DNA from: Bdellovibrionaceae bacterium UBA2466
Lineage (GTDB): Bacteria > Bdellovibrionota > FAC87 > UBA2466
Reading direction: 5' to 3'
Assembly: GCA_002342225.1 (NCBI GenBank)
Contig: DDPO01000169.1
Location: forward strand, 3,354 to 16,617
DNA length: 13,264 bases
Below the pieces are notes generated by a model. It made no database searches, was not told where the DNA came from, and worked only from the letters and a program-made list of their open reading frames with translations. Shown piece by piece: positions 7,211-13,264 of this stretch. Each line of letters opens with the position of its first letter. The first letter of the stretch is position 1. The translations under genes and the position numbers were made by a program.

Positions 7211-7939
7211 ATGCTTGAGTTTCAGCTCGTTTTACCTTGTTATAACGAATCGAAATCTCTTCGAGTGTTGGTTGAGCGTGCTCGTAACGCAGCTATCGAA
7301 GCGGGATATGATTCTTCTCGGTTTAAACTTCTTCTTGTCGAAAACGGGAGTCTAGATGACTCGAGTCGAGTTTTAGAGGAACTTGAGAAGACAGACTTAG
7401 CTTCGTGGTTCACTAAAGTTATCATTACAAAGAACCAAGGTTATGGCTACGGTGTCCTGGAGGGGTTAAAAGCAACTGAGGCTCCCGTTGTCGGTTGGTC
7501 TCATGCCGATCAGCAATGTGATCCTAAAGATGCTTTTATTGCTCTACGCAAATTAAAAGATCACAAAGAGGGGAAGTGCCTTGTAAAAGGGGTGAGAAGT
7601 GGCAGGAATTGGAAAGATAAATGGGTGACTCACGTTTTTGAGCTTTTAGCCCGAGTCATTTTAGGTATTAAAACTAAAGAGTTAAACGCTCAACCTAAAG
7701 TATTCCATCGCTCCTTAGTAGATTCATTGAGTGCTGCCCCAAGAAATTTTGCCTTCGACCTGTATGTGCTTTACTGCGCGATAAAGTCTCACTATCGGGT
7801 TCTAACTATTCCCGTTTTATTTCCCCCGAGAGTTCATGGAGTTTCGAATTGGGCTTCGACGTTTTTAGGTCGATATAAAACGATTCTGGGTATGGTACAG
7901 TATATGTTCCAGCTTTCTAGAACCCAAGGACGAGTATGA
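7211..7939 (+). CDS. Soluble family 2 glycosyltransferase, DPM-like
   Basis: A 242-residue GT-A fold glycosyltransferase with no transmembrane helix, resembling single-domain dolichol-phosphate-mannose synthases. Motifs are LVLPCYNE (6-13), VENGSLDDS (43-51, nucleotide loop), NQGYGYGVLEG (75-85), a modified metal motif SHADQQCDP (97-105, Asp100 in the DxD region), NAQPKVF (159-165) and a C-terminal RVHGVSNW (207-214), the place where DPM-type enzymes have their Arg/Ser acceptor loop. It probably moves a nucleotide-activated sugar to a polyprenyl phosphate at the inner membrane. The next gene encodes a GT-C-like membrane enzyme that could use this lipid donor, and the preceding gene could make the nucleotide donor. 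The stop shares ATGA with the next start. The usual DADLQ-type motif is altered to HADQQ, so donor specificity may be unusual. Confidence 0.85.
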   Translation: MLEFQLVLPCYNESKSLRVLVERARNAAIEAGYDSSRFKLLLVENGSLDDSSRVLEELEKTDLASWFTKVIITKNQGYGYGVLEGLKATEAPVVGWSHADQQCDPKDAFIALRKLKDHKEGKCLVKGVRSGRNWKDKWVTHVFELLARVILGIKTKELNAQPKVFHRSLVDSLSAAPRNFAFDLYVLYCAIKSHYRVLTIPVLFPPRVHGVSNWASTFLGRYKTILGMVQYMFQLSRTQGRV

Positions 7940-9966
7940 GACAGCTTCTAAGAAGTCGCCTTTTTTGGTGGGGCTTGTTACTTCGTGTTGGTTTAATGCC
8001 CTTTTTTGGTTCTCTGTACTTAAAGGAACTGTTTATCCCGTTTATCGATACGGCGTTGCTAAATCCCAGTGTCAACCCTTGGTCTTTATCGCCCGCCCAT
8101 TTTTTTCCATATGGGAGTTTTCTTTTTGCAGTTTTATGGCTCCCCAAATGGATAGCGTTTAACATGTTTGGTTTTATGAGCTTGGGAGATACCCCCTTAA
8201 GCTTAATCACCATGAAACTTCCACTCTTAGTAGCTGATATTTTTCTGCTTTGGGGACTCATGCGAATTTCTGGTGAGCGGCGAAAGTCTCTATTTCTTCT
8301 TTATTGGTTTAATCCAGTCACTATCTACATCAGTTACATTCATGGCCAGCTTGATGTCGTGGTGATGTCTCTCTGTTTTTTTTCTCTAATAACACTTATT
8401 CAAAGAAGGGTTTTAACATCAGCAGTTTTAATGGCCTGTAGTACGCTAGCTAAATTTCATGTCGTCATACTAGCTCCGTTTATTATTGCGTACTTGTGGC
8501 ATAAGGATTTTGCAAAAAAGGCGGTTGTGAATATCACAACTTGGCTCTTGGTTTGGGGCGTTTTTTCGGCTCTAGGTTTCTTACCGGTTTATGAGGCTGG
8601 AAAGTTTTTTTACGCAAGTACAACTTCCCCCGAAGCGCTAAGAGTTTTTGCAGCCCATCTTAATTTCGGTTCAGGGCAAGTGATCTACTTAGGTGTTTGT
8701 ATTGTGCTTGCAGTATTGGGGCGACTTTGTGTATCTGCGAAGATAACCGATCAAGGGCTTATTTTTGGGGCAGCAGTTCTTTTCGGTTCCCTTCTTATTG
8801 GGACAAGCTCAATGCCAGGTTGGTATTTTTGGGTTGTCCCCTTTTTCTGCCTCTTTTTTGCAACCTATCTCAATGTTTCGAGAACTCTCTTTTGGGGATT
8901 TCACATCATTTATTTAGTAAATTTTGTAGTGATTCCCAAGTATGGAATGAAATTCGGAACTTTGGTGCCCGGAGTTGTTTTCACGCTCCTGCAAACGTCG
9001 ATGGCAGGTATCTTGATTGCCATTTGGAAACTTGTTTTAGAAGGAGAAACCCAACTGCAGGGTCGAGCCCGTCCCTTGCTTCTTGGAATTGCCGGTAACA
9101 GTGGTGCCGGAAAAAATCATTTGAGCCAGATTTTTAAAGATCTTTTCACACCCAAAAATACAGTCGTCGTGGAAGGCGATGATTACCATAAGTGGGAAAG
9201 GAGCCACCAAAAGTGGCAGGAGTATACTCACTTAAATCCCAAAGCGAACCATTTATCGACGATGGCTAATCATGCGCTACAGCTTGCGAAAGGAACGACT
9301 GTCTTAAAATCCCACTATGATCATGCGACTGGAAGGTTCACTGAAGCTAAAGAGATTAAGCCTACTAAAACTTTGATTGTGCAAGGGCTTCATACCCTTT
9401 ATTTAAGGGGATTAAGATCTAAATTCGATCTCAAAGTTTTTATTGAGCCGCACGAAGTAGTTCGTTTTGCTTGGAAATATCAAAGAGATGTCAAAGAAAG
9501 AGGACATCAACCTCAAAAAGTGATCGAGAGCTTCCGGAGTCGTGAGAAAGATTCTATTCAGCACATAGCCCCACAAAAAGAATTTGCGGACTGGGTGATT
9601 CAGTACATTCCTGATAAAGAAATAACTCAGGAAGAGGTCATGGCTGGTGCGCCCATTAACTATCTTGTGCGTTATACGTTTTGGAATGATGCCCCGATAG
9701 GAAGACTTCTCAAAGCCCTGCAAGAAATTGCGGGGTGTCATATTAGCTTTGAAGTTTCTCCCAATGATATTAATCGAACACTCGTAGAGATTAAAGGCTG
9801 TCCCAGCGAAAATGAAATTAAGCAAGTAGCTAAAGCTATCTTTCCCAATTTGAGATCTATCACGAGAGCTTTCAAATCTCCCCACTGGCGAGGTGGGCTC
9901 GACGGATTACATCAATTGACAGCACTGACTCTATTGTCTGCTCTAGGCACTGAGGAATTCGCCTGA
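7936..9966 (+). CDS. GT-C-like membrane glycosyltransferase fused to a phosphoribulokinase-like kinase
   Basis: A 676-residue two-part protein. Residues 1-370 hold about a dozen hydrophobic segments and resemble GT-C mannosyltransferase-type enzymes, with WFNPVTIYISYIHGQLD (124-140), the NP...GQxD pattern of that group, and MPGWYFWVVPF (293-303), like the WY...PF motif near its last helices. Residues 380-560 match phosphoribulokinase/uridine kinase: a P-loop GNSGAGKN (387-394), EGDDYHKWER (413-422), LNPKANHL (433-440), YDHATGRF (461-468), IVQGLH (481-486), FAWKYQRDVKERGH (511-524) and APQKEFADWVI (545-555). An even helix count would leave the kinase in the cytoplasm. Two usual residues differ: Asn394 instead of Ser/Thr after the P-loop Lys, and Gln483 instead of Glu in the Walker-B region. 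A C-terminal tail (560-676) is unassigned. AAGGA precedes the ATG by 5 bases; both ends overlap neighbouring genes. Confidence 0.8.
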   Translation: MRQLLRSRLFWWGLLLRVGLMPFFGSLYLKELFIPFIDTALLNPSVNPWSLSPAHFFPYGSFLFAVLWLPKWIAFNMFGFMSLGDTPLSLITMKLPLLVADIFLLWGLMRISGERRKSLFLLYWFNPVTIYISYIHGQLDVVVMSLCFFSLITLIQRRVLTSAVLMACSTLAKFHVVILAPFIIAYLWHKDFAKKAVVNITTWLLVWGVFSALGFLPVYEAGKFFYASTTSPEALRVFAAHLNFGSGQVIYLGVCIVLAVLGRLCVSAKITDQGLIFGAAVLFGSLLIGTSSMPGWYFWVVPFFCLFFATYLNVSRTLFWGFHIIYLVNFVVIPKYGMKFGTLVPGVVFTLLQTSMAGILIAIWKLVLEGETQLQGRARPLLLGIAGNSGAGKNHLSQIFKDLFTPKNTVVVEGDDYHKWERSHQKWQEYTHLNPKANHLSTMANHALQLAKGTTVLKSHYDHATGRFTEAKEIKPTKTLIVQGLHTLYLRGLRSKFDLKVFIEPHEVVRFAWKYQRDVKERGHQPQKVIESFRSREKDSIQHIAPQKEFADWVIQYIPDKEITQEEVMAGAPINYLVRYTFWNDAPIGRLLKALQEIAGCHISFEVSPNDINRTLVEIKGCPSENEIKQVAKAIFPNLRSITRAFKSPHWRGGLDGLHQLTALTLLSALGTEEFA

Positions 9967-10580
9967 TGAATCGCATTTTTTTAAAACATCGAGTAAATTC
10001 AATTCAAGATATCTCACAACTCGATAAAAAATGGGGTGTCGAGATTGATTTAAGAAGTAGTGTTCAAAAACAGGGAGCTTTGCATCTTTCCCATGATCCA
10101 TGGGTGATGGGAGATGATTTTGAGCAGTGGATTAAAGAATACAAAAGACAAGCTATACAAGGCCCCATCTGGTTAAACACCAAAGAAGACGGTCTTGAGA
10201 GTCGAATTGAAGAGTTGATGGAACAGTATGAGATTCGGGATTACGTTTTCCTCGATACAGTTCTTCCGACGTTAGTGAAGAAGACTCAATTTGAAAGTAA
10301 AACTAGGTTTGCCATTCGATATTCAAAATATGAGCCCGAAGATTTTGTAAGTTGCTTTCTGGGTAAAGCAGACTGGATTTGGGTTGATTGTTTCCAAGGT
10401 GAGCCGGTAACCAGCGAGCCTATCAAAAAACTTAAAAATCATTTCAAAGTTTGTCTTGTGAGTCCGGAACTCCACGGAAAAAAACTGTCTGAAAATATCA
10501 AAAAGTTTGTAGAGCTGTTTGAACTTGCCGATGCGGTTTGTTCCAAGGAACCTAACCTTTGGGAACGAATAAAATATTAA
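9966..10580 (+). CDS. GDPD-like (glycerophosphodiester phosphodiesterase family) small protein
   Basis: A 204-residue protein whose start looks like the glycerophosphodiester phosphodiesterase TIM barrel. It has KHR (7-9, catalytic-type His8), GVEIDLR (24-30, the ExD metal pair Glu26 and Asp28), LSHDP (41-45, second catalytic-type His43) and LNTKEDG, which fits the strand carrying the next metal ligand. It is shorter than typical GDPDs (about 240 residues or more), and the usual PEN motif after HRG is absent (here NSI). There is no signal peptide, so it should act in the cytoplasm. The start shares one base with the upstream stop (TGATG), and GAGGA lies 9 bases before it. As the last operon gene it may hydrolyse or bind a phosphodiester intermediate such as a nucleotide-linked or lipid-linked polyol. 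The family call rests on motif order only. Confidence 0.62.
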   Translation: MNRIFLKHRVNSIQDISQLDKKWGVEIDLRSSVQKQGALHLSHDPWVMGDDFEQWIKEYKRQAIQGPIWLNTKEDGLESRIEELMEQYEIRDYVFLDTVLPTLVKKTQFESKTRFAIRYSKYEPEDFVSCFLGKADWIWVDCFQGEPVTSEPIKKLKNHFKVCLVSPELHGKKLSENIKKFVELFELADAVCSKEPNLWERIKY

Positions 10581-10657
10581 ATAGCGCGTTAAAAAAATCC
10601 CTTCATCATCCTTCTAAAGTTGTCGATAAAAACGGTAGATAGCCGCTTTTCGATCTC

Positions 10658-10664
10658 AAGGAGG
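10658..10664 (+). promoter_or_regulatory. Strong Shine-Dalgarno that fixes the protease start
   Basis: AAGGAGG ends 6 bases before the ATG at 10671, a near-perfect ribosome binding site. It decides this start over an upstream in-frame TTG at 10620 that would bury the signal peptide. Confidence 0.85.
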
Positions 10665-10670
10665 AGATTT

Positions 10671-11432
10671 ATGCGCTGCTTAAGCCTTCTGATCTTTTTA
10701 GGTCTTTTTACCATCACTTCTAAAACAAATGCATTTGATTCGAGATATAAAACCTTCTCAGAAAGCTCTGTAAAAAAATGCACATTGGCGCAGAGTAAAA
10801 AGCCCAGTGTGAATATTTGCATCACGGGGCAAGCAACTCCCGCAGATCTCACAAGAGCAAAACAGTGGGCTGCAAGAGCAAGTCTTACTTGGCTACGAGC
10901 CATGAAAGTATTAGACAAACAAGTGACTCGCCAAATCGTCTTTACTTGTGAAGACAAGCATTTAACTATCAATTTAAAACCAGGGGGAGGAACTTCCTTT
11001 GCTTCTCCGAGCGTGACAACGATCTATTTGACGAGACCCTATGGCACTTGGACTCATGAGCTTGGACATGCACTTGCGGGCCTCAGCGATACTTATCAAG
11101 GTGGAGCTGGTAAGTGTGGTAGCCAGCCTCAATCGCTCATGTGTTGGGGGGCTTATGGCCCAAGAGCCAATCCAGAAGAGTGGAGCACTCTTTGGCCCGA
11201 CGATATCAAAGGTGTTCAGGCCAATTTCAAAAAAGTATTCCCTGGAAATTCTGAAAGCCCTGATTGGGCGTCATCAGTGGAGCTCGAGAAACCACTTGCT
11301 CTTGAAGAGCCATGGCCCAGCAAAAATCTAAACGACCCAGAGCCTATTTTAAAAGATGACCGAGTGGTTTTGATGAAAGGACCCGCTTCTGAGATTGATT
11401 ACGACGAAGATACGGAAAGTATTGATCTGTAA
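10671..11432 (+). CDS. Secreted zinc-metalloprotease-like protein (M64-type HExxH motif)
   Basis: A 253-residue exported protein. Residues 1-21 form a signal peptide (Arg2, hydrophobic core LSLLIFLGLF, cleavage expected after TNA). The zinc motif HELGHALAGLSD (129-140) has His129, Glu130 and His133 followed by GLxD, the HExGHxxxGLxDEY pattern of peptidase family M64, one residue longer than the metzincin HExxHxxGxxH. A Met-turn-like SLMCWGAYG follows (155-163, Met157). The mature protein has five cysteines (37, 50, 93, 149, 158), consistent with disulfides in the periplasm or outside the cell. The tail after about 205 is Pro- and acid-rich, ending DYDEDTES. It follows the glycan operon by 90 bases but has its own strong ribosome binding site and no obvious functional tie. 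It converges with the next minus-strand gene, 6 bases away. It is smaller than typical M64 proteins, so the family assignment is tentative. Confidence 0.72.
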   Translation: MRCLSLLIFLGLFTITSKTNAFDSRYKTFSESSVKKCTLAQSKKPSVNICITGQATPADLTRAKQWAARASLTWLRAMKVLDKQVTRQIVFTCEDKHLTINLKPGGGTSFASPSVTTIYLTRPYGTWTHELGHALAGLSDTYQGGAGKCGSQPQSLMCWGAYGPRANPEEWSTLWPDDIKGVQANFKKVFPGNSESPDWASSVELEKPLALEEPWPSKNLNDPEPILKDDRVVLMKGPASEIDYDEDTESIDL

Positions 11433-11438
11433 TAGTTT

Positions 11439-11924
11439 TTATTTAGGTCGGGGAGCGTTCATACGCTCGATGAGAAGTGCATGCTGATCGGGTGTTAGAA
11501 GGTTCGTAATTTCACTGCGCATTTGCTTAAATAACTCGGTGAGTTTCCCATACAATTCGGATTCTTTCTTAAGTTGATCTGGAGTCGAGGTCATCGCTTT
11601 CTCAATGACAACGCGAGCTGCTTTCCCTTCTAACTTCTTTTTTCGAATAGTCTCAAAAGCTTGGAGTTTGGCCTCTTTCTGTTTTGGAGAATAGATTTCC
11701 TCGATGGCCGATTTAATTTCTTTGATTTTGGGTGCATATTTAGCATCAATAGCCATGAGGGCTTTTCTTTGGGATCCTGTAGGAGGGATGCCAAACGGCA
11801 TACGAGCAATTTCAGTTTTTAGCTCTCCTGTGTCTTCCCATCGATTCTGTAAGAAAAGAACGAGCCCAATAATCGAAACAACTGCAATGATAACTAAGAT
11901 GATTTTTTGCTTTTTGGTCAGCAT
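11439..11924 (-). CDS. Membrane-anchored LTxxQ-type (Spy/CpxP-like) protein, copy B
   Basis: A 161-residue protein with one N-terminal membrane helix (about 8-25) and an otherwise charged, helical periplasmic part. It ends with LTPDQ (143-147), the LTxxQ motif found in Spy/CpxP-like periplasmic chaperones and stress sensors, and has related motifs SPKQ (79-82) and STPDQ (113-117). It is clearly a paralogue of the protein encoded just upstream: both share a (K/M)AIDxKYAxKI segment, an xxPKQ turn, an IEKAM segment and a C-terminal LTxxQ. The genes are separated by only seven A bases, so they are almost certainly co-transcribed. AGGG lies 13 bases before the ATG, a rather long spacing. A chaperone-like or metal/stress-binding role is inferred from the motif only; it may instead be a lineage-specific envelope protein. 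No downstream terminator is evident. Confidence 0.72.
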   Translation of the reverse strand: MLTKKQKIILVIIAVVSIIGLVLFLQNRWEDTGELKTEIARMPFGIPPTGSQRKALMAIDAKYAPKIKEIKSAIEEIYSPKQKEAKLQAFETIRKKKLEGKAARVVIEKAMTSTPDQLKKESELYGKLTELFKQMRSEITNLLTPDQHALLIERMNAPRPK

Positions 11925-11931
11925 AAAAAAA

Positions 11932-12408
11932 TTATCGCCCTCGTAAAGCGTTTTTTTGAGCCTCGGTTAGTACATTTAGAATTTCTTTTTGCATTTGGTC
12001 TTGCAATGCTCTTAATTCGGCTTGAGTTTTAGCCTGTTTTTCTTTTTGTTCGGCTGTTAAGCCCATCGCTTTTTCAATCGCTTTGGTTACTTCCGGCCCT
12101 CTTTCTACGTTAGCTTTTTTAAGTTTTTCTACCTCAGCAGCGCGAGCTGCCAGTTGTTTTGGTGTGATAATATTTCGTTGGATTTCTCTTAGCTCAATTA
12201 TTTTAGAGGCATATTTGTCGTCGATGGCTTTTAATTGCGGTATTTGAGTTTCAGTGATTAAAATTTTGTCTGGAAATGTGATAAAGCGGGTCCCCAAATT
12301 CTCTCGAGTGGCCACAATGCCGCTAGGCTGAAGCTGTTTGTAAACGAAAAGAGCCCCCAAGTAAAAAACTAGGGCGCCAACAATTATAAGAACCGGTTTT
12401 TTTTTCAT
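11932..12408 (-). CDS. Membrane-anchored LTxxQ-type (Spy/CpxP-like) protein, copy A
   Basis: A 158-residue protein with a single N-terminal membrane helix (about 6-23) and a long helical, highly charged remainder facing the periplasm. LTxxQ-like motifs occur as ITPKQ (81-85), LTAEQ (117-121) and LTEAQ (147-151). Residues 59-155 align without large gaps to the downstream paralogue, which marks a tandem duplication. Spy/CpxP-type proteins form curved helical dimers that bind unfolded proteins or sensor kinases; here the persistent N-terminal anchor differs from the cleaved signal of classic Spy. The ATG at 12408 has no Shine-Dalgarno and is followed at once by nine A bases (codons 2-4), a possible slippage site. 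It lies 56 bases downstream of the DsbA-like gene on the same strand, so it may share its transcript. Confidence 0.72.
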   Translation of the reverse strand: MKKKPVLIIVGALVFYLGALFVYKQLQPSGIVATRENLGTRFITFPDKILITETQIPQLKAIDDKYASKIIELREIQRNIITPKQLAARAAEVEKLKKANVERGPEVTKAIEKAMGLTAEQKEKQAKTQAELRALQDQMQKEILNVLTEAQKNALRGR

Positions 12409-12464
12409 ATCAAAATGGTAAACGACTTAGATCTCAAATGCAAATGGCCATCAACTAAAGCCCT

Positions 12465-13235
12465 TTAGGACTTTTTAAGCCTTTCGATTATCAATTCAAA
12501 ATCACTGAAAGGGCGAGCCCCACTTAAACTTACTCCGTTGATGTAAAACTTGGGCGTGCCTCGTACGCCCAGTTTTTGACCCTCATCCATGTCTTTTTTG
12601 ATGATCGCTTTCACTTTGTCCGATTTTAAATCGGCTTTTAGACGAGCCATGTCGACTCCGAGCTTTCGAGCTGTTCGATCGAGAAACTTTTCTTTTTCTG
12701 TTTTAAATGCTTCTTGATTTTTAAAGAGCTCATCGTGAAAGAGATAGGCTTTTTTGGAGCTTTGAAGAGCGATAGCTTCAAAATATTCTGCTGCCGGCAT
12801 CGCAAGCGGGTGAAATGGAAGAGGGTAGTGTTTAAAAATAAACTTCACTTGATCGCCGTATTTTTGTTTAACTTCAGTTAAAGTATCAGCACCTCGTTTG
12901 CAAAAAGGGCATTCGAAGTCGGAAAAAACGACTATGGTGATAGGTGCGGCTTCTTTTCCTGAAATAGCCCTCGTTGATTCAATTTCAATCTTTGTGGGAT
13001 TCTTAAATTCCTCTTCTCTTTGAGCAGCTTCCTGTTCACGACTGAGTCGCTCCATTGCTTGGCGTCCTTTTGCATTGATTCTTTGGAACGCTGGCGCAAA
13101 TTTGTCGGCATTTTTTTCCATGGCTTCGATGAGAATATCTGGATCATTTTCTAGAAGGGTTTTTAGAGAATCCCGACTCGTGCAGCTTGTGATTAAAATG
13201 AGAACTAAAAGAGCAAGAAGATTAAGGGCGCGCAT
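12465..13235 (-). CDS. DsbA-family thiol-disulfide oxidoreductase, lipoprotein
   Basis: A 256-residue exported thioredoxin-fold protein. The start MRALNLLALLVLILITSC has a hydrophobic core and ends in a lipobox-like ITSC, so lipid attachment at Cys18 is expected. Residues of about 20-90 form a charged helical region that sets the catalytic domain off from the membrane. The active site is ECPFC (a CxxC of DsbA/BdbD type), preceded by VVFSDF; a cis-Pro loop GTPKFYING follows the inserted helical domain. The long helical N-terminus resembles the DsbA/Com1 group. It probably makes or isomerises disulfides in envelope proteins. The protease-like protein encoded nearby, with five cysteines, could be a client. 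The ATG at 13235 has GGAGG 8 bases upstream; an ATG at 13250 would put that site inside the gene. No DsbB partner is in the window. Confidence 0.9.
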   Translation of the reverse strand: MRALNLLALLVLILITSCTSRDSLKTLLENDPDILIEAMEKNADKFAPAFQRINAKGRQAMERLSREQEAAQREEEFKNPTKIEIESTRAISGKEAAPITIVVFSDFECPFCKRGADTLTEVKQKYGDQVKFIFKHYPLPFHPLAMPAAEYFEAIALQSSKKAYLFHDELFKNQEAFKTEKEKFLDRTARKLGVDMARLKADLKSDKVKAIIKKDMDEGQKLGVRGTPKFYINGVSLSGARPFSDFELIIERLKKS

Positions 13236-13243
13236 GGTGTGTG

Positions 13244-13248
13244 CCTCC
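13244..13248 (-). promoter_or_regulatory. Shine-Dalgarno that fixes the DsbA-like start
   Basis: The minus strand reads GGAGG, 8 bases before the ATG at 13235. It lies inside the longer reading frame from 13250, so the shorter start is preferred, and that also gives a normal lipoprotein signal. Confidence 0.8.
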
Positions 13249-13264
13249 ATGAGGAATTGGGGTT

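Noticed and set aside
8376..8383. Eight-T tract in the membrane part of the fusion gene as a phase-variation switch
   Set aside because: It encodes Phe-Phe in a hydrophobic helix, where T-rich codons are expected; there is no sign of frame change.
9073..9620. A Calvin-cycle phosphoribulokinase
   Set aside because: The domain resembles phosphoribulokinase, but it is fused to a membrane glycosyltransferase, lies in a glycan operon, has no carbon-fixation neighbours and has altered nucleotide-site residues.
9412..9885. 157-codon minus-strand open frame opposite the kinase domain
   Set aside because: It is antisense to conserved kinase motifs, with no recognisable domain or ribosome binding site.
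10629..10650. Possible weak terminator hairpin after the six-gene operon
   Set aside because: Only a three-pair CGG/CCG core with a bulged A/T extension; too weak to call.
11453..11468. Hairpin GAGCGT-TCAT-ACGCTC as a terminator between convergent genes
   Set aside because: It lies inside the coding end of the minus-strand gene and no T-run follows it on either strand.
12455..12468. Inverted repeat CTAAAG-CC-CTTTAG at the end of the DsbA-like gene
   Set aside because: The stem is short and AT-rich, it overlaps the stop codon, and the T-run lies only on the plus strand, where no gene ends.

Overview
The window looks like a Gram-negative bacterial chromosome. Several proteins are built for an outer envelope: a lipoprotein thiol oxidoreductase, LTxxQ-type periplasmic proteins and undecaprenyl-type sugar donor synthases. 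The gene style (tight overlaps, envelope lipoproteins, moderate AT bias judged by eye) would fit Bdellovibrionota or a related delta-type lineage, but that placement is inference. There are no RNA genes, insertion sequences, CRISPR arrays or long gene-free stretches; coding density is close to complete.

Region 1 (1-3886, minus strand) is a leftward surface-glycan unit read from about 3886 down to the window edge. It encodes an acyltransferase-3 membrane O-acyltransferase, a polytopic membrane protein of GT-C-like appearance, a DPM/GtrB-type polyprenyl-phosphate glycosyltransferase with four C-terminal membrane helices, and the first 13 codons of another family-2 glycosyltransferase cut by the window edge.

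Region 2 (4012-10580, plus strand) is a compact six-gene operon in which every junction overlaps or is separated by 2 bases. In order: HAD phosphatase, class II aldolase/epimerase-fold protein, tandem-duplicated nucleotidyltransferase, soluble DPM-like glycosyltransferase, a fusion of a GT-C-like membrane glycosyltransferase to a phosphoribulokinase-like kinase, and a small GDPD-like protein. Together they look like a pathway that makes, phosphorylates, nucleotide-activates and transfers an uncommon small sugar or polyol to a surface glycan or lipid. The product cannot be read from the sequence. The kinase domain is the strangest part: it follows phosphoribulokinase closely but carries Asn where Walker A normally has Ser/Thr and Gln where the Walker-B region normally has Glu. 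Regions 1 and 2 diverge from a short intergenic region (3887-4011) with possible back-to-back promoters.

Region 3 (10671-13235) concerns the cell envelope. It holds a secreted zinc-protease-like protein with an M64-type HExxH motif (plus strand), then on the minus strand a DsbA-like lipoprotein followed by two tandem membrane-anchored LTxxQ-type paralogues. These three minus-strand genes may form one transcription unit concerned with envelope protein folding or stress.
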